Origin: Hericium rajendrae
Taxonomy: Eukaryota > Basidiomycota > Agaricomycetes > Russulales > Hericiaceae
Assembly: GCA_033439255.1 (NCBI GenBank)
Contig: CM065883.1
Location: forward strand, 124,001-188,000
DNA length: 64,000 nt
Direction of reading: 5' to 3'
Program-made: the position numbers and the translations under genes
The notes under the pieces: generated by a model
The model's input: the letters and a program-made list of their open reading frames with translations, nothing else
Database searches by the model: none
What the model was told of the DNA's origin: nothing
Part shown: piece by piece, positions 48,392 through 60,426 of the stretch
Position numbering within the stretch: position 1 is the stretch's first letter
Layout of the letters: every line of letters begins with the position of its first letter

Positions 48392-49840
48392 AAAGAAAGC
48401 GAAGGAAGATTTGAAGCGAAGAGTATAACGAGCGGACCGGGCTGAGGTTGTTTGAGCATTTTGGGCTCATATTTATACCTTGGCTCGAAGGCACTGGCGC
48501 CCGTGCGCGTGGATGCATGAAAATCCAATAAGGAGTCCCGGATCCCGGTTTGATGAACAGAGGGAAGGCTGTAACAATGCGCTGGCTCATGGGCTCCTTC
48601 TAGTCTGTCTAGGCACAGTATTAGTGAATGGCCAGATTCCAGGATCGGGATTCATACCTGACGAAATCAACGAATCGGCAGCGACGCCATAGAGTTGCTG
48701 GAGCACGCGTGTCGTGATCAATTCGGGGCGCGCCCAGGGTGATGCCGGCCTGTTAGAGGTTTGCATCTGTTACGGAGTATTCAACATCATTTACAAAACA
48801 CTCTGATATTGAGAAGTCGAAGATGCGTACCACACGATATCTTGAAAGGCAGTAACGTGCATCTTCAAGAGACGACTCACTCGTGGGTGGCATACGTCGT
48901 ACGATAGCATTCTCATCGCTGAACGGTTTTCACTCGAAGACAACACCATCGATGGTGTACGATTTCAGTTGCAAAGGATGTTCGTCATCTTACATAGGGA
49001 AACTCAGGCGTGCAGCATTCGAAGCGTAGTCCCATGATGGCATCCGCCGCCCAGCATATGGAACATCGCCATTTGCCAGGGCGATCTTCAGGGATGTTCG
49101 GAGATCCATTGATTCACCTGTGCAACAACAGGATGCGAGTCGACCTGGAAGATGGCAGAATGTGAGTGATGGGAGTTCCTGGATCGGAAAAAATGAGCCC
49201 AGGTAGCTGGCAATGAAGCTTACCCACTCATGTTTCGATTACCCTACCGTGTCGTATTCACCATGGGCCATCCGAAAAGTACTTTACAGCTCTGGGTCAT
49301 TGACAGATCGTACAGATGGTGGAGGGGAACCGTGAATAGTATTGAGAACCATGATCATTGCAGATGTAGAGTCATGATCAATGAATAACGATCTTTCCGG
49401 AGGATGGTGCAGTAGAAGTTCAAGCTTCAACGTCGAGCGTCGTCGACACGGGCGCCTGTCTACGTTGGACGTTCAAGCGCCTTAACCAAAATCGCGGAGA
49501 TTCGGCGCCTGCCGGCACCACCACGTCGTCTCCGTGTCGAGACTCAGTATCGTCATGGACAGATACGCTACTACTTGGTACGCGGCCGATGCTGATTTTG
49601 TAGGTCAGGGACTGGCAATCTAAATCCACGCGAAGGCCTTTGACGAAGCAAGTTTTACTTTGTCCAGTAACAGTAGCTGAGCGTATGCAACGAATTATGA
49701 GGCTGACTGAATGGTTTCTTTTCTTTTCACATCGAGAGAACTGCGAGAGAGAGTCCATTTTTTCTTTGAAAGAGTGTGTTGTATTGTCCATATATGAAAA
49801 GCATAAAAAACTCTACAGCTAGCACCTCCCTTGAAACGAT
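48392..49840. other. intergenic between the two secreted repeat genes
   Basis: The first 200 bases are the promoter of gene A, with clear similarity to the promoter of gene B (GACCGGGCTGAGG and TATA-like boxes). The remaining 1.2 kb holds no supportable gene. A minus-strand frame at 49420-49791 lacks any family sign. Confidence 0.5.
48470..48480 (-). promoter_or_regulatory. TATA-like box of gene A
   Basis: GGTATAAATA on the minus strand, about 175 bases before the ATG. A matching GTATAAAA lies at the equivalent place in gene B. Confidence 0.5.
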
Positions 49841-51266
49841 CTAGTCAAGCTCATCAAGCTCACGAGCCAGAAGTGCATCCACCAGCTCACGTCTGATAGC
49901 GCGCCGGATCGCCCGCTTCGTACTAAATGGATGCTTCAGAAAACATACTCCACAGGAAGAACCAATAACTCACGTAGAGGCGCTTGAATCTGCTGCAGTG
50001 GCCGACGCAGCGGCGACGCTCACAGCCGTGGTAGCAGCCGTGTCTGCCGCTTCTGTCGCTGGAGCCTCAGCGGCGCTCACAGTTACATCTCCCGAGCCCG
50101 AATTGTCCTTGTTGGCCCCGCAGCCTCCGAAAGCCTGACAGAAATCGAGTAGCGTACCGGCCGTACCGGCGATTTGGCCCGCTTTCTGGCCGGCTTGCTT
50201 GACTTTCGGTGATATCTTGAAACGCTCTTCCAGCTGTCGCCGCGACCTAACGAAGATATCAATACCATGCCACATGTGAAAACACGAAGTCACTCACACA
50301 GAATCGCTCGAATCAGTAGCAACAGCTGCATCAGCGGCGGCAGTCGTGGAAGCAACCGTGTCTGCAGCTTCCGTAGCCGAAACACCAGCAGCGGCTGCAG
50401 ATACGGCCACAGTCGTGTCTCCTGAGCTCGAACCGCCCGAGCCACCATTGCAGTGTCCGAATATTTGACAAACAGATATTCCAGTGCCAATCCCACCGAT
50501 GATCTTGGGGATTGCCTTGATGCTGGGCTTAAGCCCTGCTGGTATCTTGATGCTACGCTCTTCCAGCTCGCGGCGCGACCTAACAATGGTGTCAACACCG
50601 TGCTACTGGTAAACATAACAAACCACTCACGCAGTATTTCCAGAGTCGGTAGCAGCAGTAGCAGCCGCCGCAGCGGCACTCACAGAGGGCGAAGCAGAGG
50701 CATCCGCAGAGGGCGAAGCAGAGGCGTCCGCAGAGGTGTCCGAACCGTTAGAATCGTCAGAACTGTCACCGTGGCCAAGGCTCTTGACGATGCCGATCCC
50801 GGTGCCAACAACGCCCGCAATCTCGCTGCCAATATGCCCGATCTTCTTGATTTCAGGGGAGATCGTTGGTAGCTTGAACTTGCGAGCTTCAATCACGCCA
50901 TCCGCGGGTTCCGCCTGGTTCTCAATTGTCGTGTCGACTTTGGCGGCGCTGGTCGCCAAGCTGTCAAACCGTGTTAAACTGGTATCATACATGCAGTCCA
51001 TAGTATGTGCTCACGGCGGCGAACTTGCGTCACTATCGGACGTGGTGGGGATCAAAAAGTCCTTGGGATGTGGCGCCACTGGACCAGGACCGTCGAGTCG
51101 GTTCAGACTGCCAAGTGGGTTCGGACCTTTAAACCTTGTATCGCAGGGATAAATTAGCTTTGTTAGGAAATGGCAGAGGGATCAATACACACCGGATAGG
51201 CGCAGCAATCGAAGGCGCAACGTAGGCAACCAGAGCCACAGCAGCGAATGTAGTAGTAGAACGCAT
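49841..51266 (-). CDS. secreted repeat protein B (dibasic S-R-R-E-L exons)
   Basis: Six exons (51193-51266, 51015-51134, 50631-50960, 50298-50579, 49974-50246, 49841-49922) give 386 residues, again with only phase-2 introns and inner exons divisible by three. Signal peptide MRSTTTFAAVALVAYVAPSI, then APIRFKGPNPLG. Modules: IEARKFKLPTISPEIKKIGH followed by IGSEIAGVVGTGIG; SRRELEERSIKIPAGLKPSI followed by GIGTGISVCQIFGHC; SRRQLEERFKISPKVKQAGQ followed by KAGQIAGTAGTLLDFCQAFG; and a basic last exon TKRAIRRAIRRELVDALLAR ending ELDELD. The first, repeat and last exons each align with gene A, so the two arose by tandem duplication followed by gain or loss of repeat exons. Two modules here hold Cys pairs (SVCQIFGHC, DFCQAFGGC). 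Function unknown; processed extracellular peptides are the best guess. Confidence 0.7.
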
Positions 51267-51345
51267 CGTGTCGAGTAAAGAAAAAGTGTGTAAGTGAACT
51301 TGAACTTGCAAGGACAGGTGTGAATTCGTGAAATGAATATCGAAA

Positions 51346-51359
51346 GGGTACCGGTACCC
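51346..51359. promoter_or_regulatory. 14-bp palindrome upstream of gene B
   Basis: GGGTACCGGTACCC, identical to the element at 48378-48391 and likewise 80 bases before the ATG. The nearby downstream words (AGAGAATGCGAAG versus AAAGAAAGCGAAG) and GACCGGGCTGAGG are also shared. Confidence 0.7.
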
Positions 51360-51435
51360 AGAGAATGCGAAGAGAGGCTGAGAACGAATGATATGAGCAG
51401 ACCGGGCTGAGGAACTTCGAGGTGCTTGGGCTGGG

Positions 51436-51445
51436 TTTTATACTT
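51436..51445 (-). promoter_or_regulatory. TATA-like box of gene B
   Basis: AGTATAAAAC on the minus strand, about 170 bases before the ATG of gene B, matching the position of the TATA-like box of gene A. Confidence 0.5.
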
Positions 51446-51872
51446 GGAGCACCCACCCGTTGGCGCTCGATAGCGAGTGCATGAACTTGAGAGCAGCATG
51501 CCCGGGCGCCGGTGGGATGAGGCTGTAACGCTGAGCGCTGATTTCTTGGGTCGCATCTGCGAACATGATGCGCCGATGTCGATGTCGATGGGCCTTTCCA
51601 TTCATGCGCCTAAGTTCAGAGAAAGATTGTTAGAGACAAGGCGATGACATTGGCCATATTACAGGGCGGCGGCGATGCTGAACGCATATTCCGTCAAACC
51701 CGACGACGATCTCGAAACGCTATCCAAAGCGTTCAGTGTCCCAGTTGATGTAGCGACACCGGAAGAAAGCACATCCTCGCACAGTCTCCGGGAAGAGTAA
51801 AGGCGAAATGGAAGCTGCGGGTTGCAGTCATCTGCAGCAATTCGAGGACGTACTGGTAGCGGAGAACCAGCC

Positions 51873-52313
51873 TCAATAGGAACGAAGACTGAACGGATCG
51901 TTACGAGGATCCATGTCTCCCACCTTCACACACAGGTACTTCCCCTGAAAGAGCATCATCATGATGCGAAACACAACCTGCATACGAACCTCAAAATAGC
52001 GAGTCACATGAACTGAGACGCAACAGCAGGGCATGATACCATCGCCGTGGTCGTGATTAGGGCCATTTGCAGTTGCGGTCTGGTCTGTGATATGCCGATG
52101 GAAGAGTTCAGGGATGGATCCAGCGTCCTCAGGCTCGAATAACAGAGCAGACGTCTCGCAGCCTACGGGTACGCTTGGTAATTCCTGAAAGGCGTCAGAG
52201 TTCGGATATCGAAAAGATACGCGGACCTCACCGGCCTCACCATTCACTGAACTCTCAAAGGCATTAAAGGCGGACTGTACTCGATGACGTAGCATCATCC
52301 GAAATCTTGTCAA
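51873..52313 (-). CDS. possible unknown protein (146 codons)
   Basis: An open frame with a fairly protein-like composition (VRVSFRYPNSDAFQELPSVP, LLFEPEDAGSIPELFHRHIT) but no recognisable domain, no clear partner exon and no paralogue in the window. It lies upstream of secreted gene B on the same strand. It may be an exon of a longer gene or chance. Confidence 0.2.
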   Translation of the reverse strand: MTRFRMMLRHRVQSAFNAFESSVNGEAGEVRVSFRYPNSDAFQELPSVPVGCETSALLFEPEDAGSIPELFHRHITDQTATANGPNHDHGDGIMPCCCVSVHVTRYFEVRMQVVFRIMMMLFQGKYLCVKVGDMDPRNDPFSLRSY

Positions 52314-53076
52314 GGACGTTCGTCAAGCTGAATGCCGAACACATTAGTTGTGAGCCTGGAGTCGGTTTTATTTGATCAGGCTATACCATCGGGGCATTTT
52401 GGAAAGTTGATGTTTGTAGTTCTGTGCGACGACAGACGATGAGATTCTCAAACTTCCGGTCAGAATGTGAGCTATCGATGTGCAGTGTAAAGTTGGCGTA
52501 AGGAGCTAGTGAAAAATTTCACGGCATCGTGGATGTGCAGCGGCCGAGTTCCAGCCTTCTGTGCAGCCCAGAAGCTGGTCTGTCGAGGAATCGTTGATAT
52601 TACGTTGCAATGATTCTGCGGACCATGATCGCTGGCCGGCGGTGGCCGCTTATGACGTTCGTAGCGCAGCACCAACGGAGCATGGATGCAACTGCAAGTC
52701 CATGTCGGGTGCTTTCTCCCTTCAGTCACCGAAGGATGGCGCCAATGCTCACCCATGGTCATCCACAAAAGTCTACAGACGAGATGATGTCGGCGGGCAA
52801 TGGCCATCTTGGGAAAATGAACGGTCCCCGGACCTGCCAAGGACCATTCCTGGCCATTCGAGGCCGACGACGCAAGGTTCCCACGAGCAATTTAGAACTT
52901 GGAAAGCAAGGGCGGGATTTCGAAGAGCATCAACGTTCCCAGCACGCCTTCCAGTCCAAACGATAACCCGCCTCGACGTGGCCACGTTCCTTCCTTCCCT
53001 TTCTCCACCGTCGACTTGCCAACGTCTCATCCTATATAAGCTCGCCGTTTTCGTTCGCACTTAGCCCATACCCAAG
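52314..53076. other. intergenic, promoter of GPI protein gene
   Basis: No supportable gene. CTATATAAGC at about 53032 is a TATA-like box some 45 bases before the ATG at 53077, with a CT-rich stretch upstream (52990-53020), as in highly expressed fungal genes. Confidence 0.6.
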
Positions 53077-53806
53077 ATGCGCACTTTCATCGCTGCCCTC
53101 TCGTTCGCCGCGTCCGCGCTCGCCTATACCGTCACCCAGCCCAGTGCCTCCCAGGGCTGGACTACCGTCGGACCCAACACCGTTGTCTGGTCGCGCGTGA
53201 ACACCGATGCACTGAACTTTACGATCCTCCTGGTCAACCAGGTGCGCCCGCTATCCTTTAGCGCTCTCTGAGCGTCTACCTATCACCTTGCGGACAGGAC
53301 GCCTCGATCCTGCCCTCGAAATCCGAAGTCCTCTCGGCCTTCGTCGATGGTTCGGCTGGTCAGCTGACCGTCTCGCCCCCGAGCGGCGGCTTCCCCGTCG
53401 GCACGGGCTTCCAGGTCAACCTCGTCCAGGACCCACAACACTTGAGCACGATCTTGGCGCAGAGCTCCCAGTTCGAGATCAAGGCGAGCCCGGCTAACGC
53501 ATCGTCGTCCGTCCCGCTCGTCACACAGAGCACGGTGTCTACGTGAGTTCTGCGCTTTCAATCCCTGCTTCGTTGTGGACGGGGGAGTCCTGATGCATCG
53601 TGCGTTGCAGTGGTTCAGTCGTAACCCCGACGATCACCCCAAGCTCCAGCGGCACCGCGATCGACACGGGCGCGGGCAATCTTAACCCGACGAACTCCCT
53701 CACGGACACGAGCCCCGCTGGGTCGAACGCCGCGGGCCGCCTCTCGTTCAACGCGGAGGGGGGCATCGCTCTCGCACTCGCGGCCCTCAGCGCGCTGCTT
53801 CTCTAA
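53077..53806 (+). CDS. GPI-anchored Ser/Thr-rich cell-wall protein
   Basis: Three exons (53077-53241, 53298-53542, 53611-53806) give about 201 residues. The N-terminus is a signal peptide (MRTFIAALSFAASALAYTVT). Next comes a beta-sandwich-like domain of the Kre9/Knh1-type or Ser/Thr-rich GPI protein family (QPSASQGWTTVGPNTVVWSR, LNFTILLVNQ, GGFPVGTGFQVNLVQDP, SSQFEIKASPA). A Ser/Thr/Asn-rich stalk follows, and the C-terminus is hydrophobic (GIALALAALSALLL) after small residues, as required for GPI attachment. The ATG at 53077 lies about 45 bases after a TATA-like box. It should be an extracellular wall or membrane-linked protein. Such genes are numerous in agaricomycetes, and the precise role is unknown. 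Confidence 0.85.
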
Positions 53807-54600
53807 TCGCAGCTTAATTACATATTAATACCCAAAACGGATCGGGCGTTGAACTCTTTTTTTGTCAGAGCTTGGCTTGCAAGAATTGAACCGGACTTTC
53901 GTAGCAGACACACCACTCGTTCTCTTGATCTTCCCTAGTTACGCTACGTATGATTTGATTGGTCGGTTTCCTGTTAGGCTCCCTCGTATGTCGAGTTCTC
54001 GGTTTGGTGTTTGTGATATGTAGATTTGCATGTAATGGACGCTACTTGAGCGCTCAGATCGAGTTGTGTTTTCGAATGGGTGTTGTATCTTCGTCTTCAG
54101 TTTGGAGACAATATGTGGATGCACGTATCACGCTCAAATGGGAATGATGAGGGCTGTATGTGCAACTCACTGCACGATGTCAGGCTCAGACTTTCGTGCT
54201 CAGAGTCCCATGTGGAACACGATGCATATAGCTTGGGCTTTCGCTGGATTTTCTGGTGGCGAGCAGCCCGTGGCCATATGGCATGCTGAAGCTCGAAATC
54301 GTCAGCTTGCTCATCGGGTGAGCAGAGCAAGTGAGCTCGTATGTAGGGTCTCTATATGTCCACAAACCAAAGATCAAATCATCCATGCTACAGTACTCTA
54401 TCGGGCCTCGGCCATGAACTGGCCAAGAGCGTCGCTGGGTGCTCGTGCCGGCGGCCGGTGGCGCATGCTTGGCGAATGGCTCTTGTCGCCGCGTCGGGCA
54501 ACAGCCGCCCACCCTGCGCATAATTTGTCATAAAATCAACAGAAAATGGACGACGTTCGTGGGATCCTCGCATGGTCGTTGAACTGGGAGGAGATGTGCG
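53807..54600. other. intergenic, no supportable gene
   Basis: The 3' flank of the GPI protein gene and unassigned sequence. Overlapping short frames on both strands at 54066-54533 show no family motif. Confidence 0.5.
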
Positions 54601-55839
54601 GAAGATCGACGTGAACGAACTACTACCTGCCAAAAGAGGAGGGAGCCCTGGCGGACTTGGAGCTTCCATGTCGCGTCGGCGTTAGGCGACGCGTCTTGGG
54701 AGGGCCCAGTCGAACTAACCACGTCGGCCTCCATGTTCTGTGTCGGCCAAACCTTCGTACAATGCGAACGTCGGTGACGAGGTCTGTTGATGGTGGAGGA
54801 ATGATCAGTGAGTCAATAGATGCTCTCGAGATGGCTTTACATATCGCGGTCGTTGATATCGACATCAGGAAACGGTTTTCGGTTATGAAAGAGACAGTAT
54901 CTCTCGCGCACGAGGTGTGCACGGACGAAGCGTCTCCAGAAGCATATGTACGGGCAGCAGGCCCCCCTTTTATCTCAGGACGGTGTCGAGGAGGTTCGCT
55001 GTAGGTCCTTTTCGAGACACCGTCTCCCGAGACTAGCCAATGTCACTGGCTGAGCTGGCGCAAACGGAGGCGCAAACGGATGAAGATGAGCTAGCTGTGA
55101 ACAAATCAGTCCAGGAGCTTCAGTATGGGTAGTATTTCAAGCTCACTTTCAATGACAACAGAGACTTACCATGGTTGAGTTGCCCTAGTGCCAATAGAGA
55201 GTTTTCGCAGCCCTCCGACTCGATCCCAGACAGTCAAACCCTACGCTCCATTGGTCGCTCCACCCTGCCACCCACAGCCGCTTACAGTTGCATCCTAGTT
55301 GGATTCGGCGCTCCACCAGTCGAGTCCGAGTCCGAGTCGGTCAGTTGCGAAAACTCTCTAATGTCTCTCGGAGAGCGGCTCCATTCTCGCTGTTGCACTG
55401 TAGATGACCTCTTCTTGCTCTCAAGGACTGACCTGTTTTAGGAGCTATCAGCATCCTCGCACGTCGACAACATCATATTCTCTAGGCACGAGCGTGTCCG
55501 AAGGCCGTCATGGGAGTCAAACTGCCGCCTCTGTGGGTGCTCCATAAATTCGCCTGGCCTCTCGCGCGTGCTTGCGAAGCAAGCAACGTTGTCAAATAGC
55601 GTCACACGTATCAACTCTGCGATATCCACGTCTTCTCGAATTCTGTGGCTCCAGCATCCCAACGTTGGACGAGATCGGCGATCGCAGCGTCGCGTGGCTC
55701 ATTTGTATTTTACAACAATAGGGCCTTGCACGAGGAGCGCTGCGTAGACGAGCAAGACGTTACACTCGACAGGCGCGCGTGGCATCGTTTGCCAGTGGCA
55801 GGGGCAGCCCAAAACCCCCGAAAACAATGCGAAAAATAA
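54601..55839 (+). CDS. conserved unknown coding region, left copy
   Basis: Three coding-like segments align in order with the minus strand of 63,038-64,000. The first is LGGPSRTNHVGLHVLCRPNL...HIAVVDIDIRKRFSVMKETV (54657-54950). The second is SLAELAQTEAQTDEDELAVN leading to LQYG and a GTAGTA donor (about 55,040-55,130). The third, at 55,440-55,839, contains SRGSFVFYNNRALHEERCVD followed by EQDV, and ends AQNPRKQCEK. The right copy has the same words (VVDIDIRTFQSLKR, ESMHDLKYG, SHGAFVFYNNGSLQ, MAAQKPRK). Matches at protein level with drift between them suggest a real gene or its relic, but I could not build one intact frame; the in-frame stop before the second segment may mark decay. The family is unknown. 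It lies immediately upstream of the zinc-finger gene in both arms. Confidence 0.35.
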
Positions 55840-56539
55840 TCGTGAGTGAATATTGCACCGTTACTTCCCCCGAGATTCGCAGGTGAAGTTTATCTGTGCG
55901 GGTATGATAGTATAATGGCTGGAACGGGGGTGTCTATCCAGCGAACGGAACAGGGTGGGTGGCCTGCAGCCCCGTCAAATCGCAAGGACTGATACCGGCA
56001 AATCCGATAGCACAGATTCTTCCCACAGATGCCTCATGTCGCGTGGCATGCTCTAGCGGTGCCCCGCCTATAATCACCACTGGAAGGAGTCTCTCAACGG
56101 TCGGAGGTCCTCGGATTCCGCGGACAGCGGACAGCGCTCCTCGAGCCGTCATTGTCTCCCGAAATCGATACTTCTTTTGATGCGAAGTACAATGCGAGCT
56201 TCGGAAATGAAAAAGGTACTGATGGCGGTGCTCGGGCATGAGATCTTCAGGAGCATGAGAAAGCTTATTTCGTGGCCACCGTTTGGGTTCCTGGTGGACT
56301 TGCTGTGCGCTTCTCCTTTCAATGCATTATGTCGCCTCATTGCCAACAATTCATGTCACATCTTCCAAAGAGAAATGCCGTGGAACAGCTGTTTAGTCAC
56401 AGACACATCCATCCATCCAGAGTTCAACATATAACACGGTGTTCGTCGGTTTTATTCCGCCCAATCTCTGTTTCTCTCCGCCCTTCCCATACAGCATATC
56501 TCCCTCACCAAAATCTCATTCAATACTCTACATCTATAG
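55840..56539. other. promoter region shared with the right arm
   Basis: No gene is called. From about 55,930 to 56,430 the sequence is clearly similar, in inverted orientation, to 62,500-62,990 (shared words such as GAATCCGAGGACCTCCGA and GTGCGCTTCTCCTTTCAAT). The AAAGCTTATTT and CTTCTCCTTTCAAT blocks lie 150-280 bases upstream of both zinc-finger ATGs and may be promoter elements. Confidence 0.65.
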
Positions 56540-57937
56540 ATGGCATTCGAGACGTACCCATATTCCTCATACCAGCACTATGCGGCCCAGCACTCTGCTA
56601 ATGCCATCGCGTACCGAGCCCAATGTCTCATGGCTGTCGCTCCGTACCTGACTTCGCCAAGGGAGTACGCTCTTCTCCCGGCTAGAGGCCGAACCCAAGG
56701 GAGCTATCTCCCGACGCCCCCGTCCTCCGCAACCTCTCTCACCCCTTCCCCTACATTTCCCGTTTCCTTCATCGCCTCCTCCGCATCTGCGCCTCTACAC
56801 ACCAATGTCCCACAGACTGCCAACACCGTTGCTCTTGCTAACGCGTCGTACGCATGGCAAGACGGACACTTGTCTTCTCACTCGCCAGGTCTTCCTTATG
56901 CGACGCGTCCCGCCAACCAAGCACCTGCGTCTTCGGGTCAGCGTCCCGCTTCTGTTCCGCCCGCGACACGTCCTTCTCCCACCAACCCAGTTCCCACGTT
57001 CTCCGGTCAGCATTCCATTCCTGTTCAGCCGGTGGCAGGACCAAGCCGCATACCTGAGGTCGAAGGCCACTCAAACGCACGTGGAGGCGCTTCCCGCAAG
57101 GATACGCGCATCACGAAGCTGGAAAAGCGCAAGGCAGTCGATGCCTTCGGGCGTCCGCTGCACCCTGAGGAGCCGGCAGCGCGGAAGCCGTGGAGCAGCA
57201 CGTATGAAACAATTATTCTGCATGTGCGCCGCATCTCGTCTCTGCATGCCGTGCACCTTTCTGATTGTCGCTTGCGTGTATAGGACGAAAGGCCTTTGAA
57301 GTGCTGTGAGGGGATCAAGAAAATAAGGAGACATCGGTTGACCGACAAGCACCGACGCGCATGGGCCGATAAGTGGGGAATCGTGGTCCCCGTGCTGCGC
57401 AAGTATTCCTGCCATGCAGCTGCTTGTGACGCCTCGTAAGCTTTCTCAGTTGCGTAACTATCATTAGTCCTCACCGATGTGGCATGTGTGTGTAGTTTTA
57501 CGGAGGACTATAATGTGGACCGTCACCATGAGAAATGCCGCATCTACAAGGCAGAAATGACCCTGAAGGCGGAGATCCAGAAGGCGCGGATCCAGAAGGC
57601 GGCCAAGGAGGCAGCGGCAGCAGCCAAAGCCAAAGCGGACGCACAGCTCGCGGCAGACTTCCAGCTCGCCAAGGACTTCGACTCGTTCATGAAGGCATCC
57701 GCCGGCCCGCCGCACTCGACGCTTTTTGGTGCCTTTTCCGACATACTCGATGAAAAACTGTACGCGCGTGCTGAGCCATCTTTCTGGCCAGAGCCCGCCG
57801 GCGGGCAAGACGACTTTCTGGATGAGCTGTCGGCTAGCCCTTACCCCATTTCCGCGGAGGCCTACGGTAACATTCTTCTCGACCAATGGTCTGCGCCACG
57901 CAGCTCGTGGTCTTCCTTGACTCACGCATTGGGCTGA
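56540..57937 (+). CDS. C2HC zinc-finger protein, left copy
   Basis: Three exons. The first (from ATG 56540, MAFETYPYSSYQHYAAQHSA) is Pro/Ser/Ala-rich and disordered, ending near KRKAVDAFGRPLHPEEP. The second holds PLKCCEGIKKIRRHRLTDKH and VVPVLRKYSCHAAACDAS. The third continues FTEDYNVDRHHEKCRIYKAE, then an Ala/Lys-rich helix and an acidic C-terminus ending SSWSSLTHALG with the stop before 57938. The finger is C-x4-C-x12-H-x3-C, split by an intron between its Cys and His halves. A further C-C pair lies about 40 residues before it. Paralogue of the gene at 60427-62392, which ends SSLTGALG. It is probably a DNA- or RNA-binding nuclear protein, inferred from the finger, the basic helix and the disordered acidic tail. 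The N-terminus is not conserved between copies except in composition. Confidence 0.7.
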
Positions 57938-58536
57938 GTCTGAGCGATCTCTGTGACGTTTGCTTGGCTGACGAGCTCTGTCGAGTGCACCGCGGATGTT
58001 GGGATGATATCTAACCCAACATTTCGATTTAATTGATCTTTTCTGTTCCACGGCTATTTGCTTATGACCGCTATATTTGTTGCTGCCCTATCGTTATCTT
58101 TTGCTTTCTGATGCGCATATCTTATGTTTTCTTCATCGCTGATTCCTGTTCTGTGCTCTGTAGTTTTGTTTATACCTTATGTACGGATCGTGGATACTCA
58201 TACCGAATTGAAAAATATGTTTTATGAATCCGAACGCCCGTGGCGCGTGCGCAAACGCCCACGTTGGCAGAATAAGACGAAGTCAAGGATATTGGTTGTA
58301 GAAGAAGAGTGGATGCAGCGATGATAGGGCACTGTGTCGACGACGTCTTCAACTCTGACTGAAATAAGCAGTTGCCTATGCTTGTCGTGACAAGGCGATC
58401 ATCATGATCGGTACCTCAAGTCAAGCTTCTTCGAGAGCGCTGTGTAAAATTCAATGGCGTACACGCAGTATAGATCAGTGATACAAACTAGATAAAGATA
58501 CTTCTCGTCATTGCTTCCCGCACTCGCACTCTACCT
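57938..58536. other. intergenic, convergent 3' ends
   Basis: About 600 bases between the 3' ends of the left zinc-finger gene and BNA6. T-rich terminator-like sequence at 58,020-58,150. No gene is seen. Confidence 0.55.
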
Positions 58537-59705
<1,169 letters not shown>

Positions 59706-60426
59706 GGCTGCAATGGACTTAAGGTGAGTTTGTGAATGTAAATGATATATCTGCAGGATTGAGGCTAGTCAAGGCTTGAGGGTAGACTTTGATCTTCCCT
59801 GTAACTAAGTATAGGATACGTCTGCCTCACAGAGGCGTTTGTAAAGTTGTAAGCTTGAGGGTGTAGCTGAGTATAGCCGATGAGTCATACAAAGCCACGA
59901 AGTCGGGCCGATTAGATCTCGTTCACCCGTCTCTGTATTAATGGACCTACAAAGTCTTACAAGATCGTAGAGATCCGTCAGGATCTGCTTCCGGCATTCA
60001 TAAATGTTGCGAGATCCCGTAGATCAGCGTCAATTTTCAGGACGCTGGTAACGCAGTCAAGTCTTCAGGAGCATGAAATACTTCAAGCTTCGTCCGCACG
60101 CAGTTGATGGTGATCATCTGGCTCTCAGATATCACTTGAACACAACGGAAAACCTGCGCGACTTCAACTCAGGCGGATTACAGTAATCCATGCCTAACCT
60201 TCATACGAGTAACACGACCGTATATGATGCCAGCATACACGAGAGATAGGTATACCACAAGAAAAAATATCACGTCATCAATGCAGGCGATAGCAACAAA
60301 GTCAACGGAGACGAACAAAGAAACATGGAACAGAAAGCGTCGATTCAAACGACTTTTTTTGGACATCGCACGCGATATCCACGCCAGGCTCGTCGACCGA
60401 CCAATGGCCGCAGCAAGCATTCAGGA
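59706..60426. other. intergenic, BNA6 promoter and zinc-finger gene 3' flank
   Basis: About 700 bases without a supportable gene. Short frames on both strands at 60,180-60,430 are not supported. Confidence 0.55.

Noticed and set aside
49420-49791. Minus-strand frame of 123 codons
   Set aside because: No family motif, no partner exon, and no counterpart upstream of gene A.
54066-54533. Overlapping frames on both strands (up to 155 codons)
   Set aside because: No conserved motif; composition like non-coding DNA and not present in the right arm.
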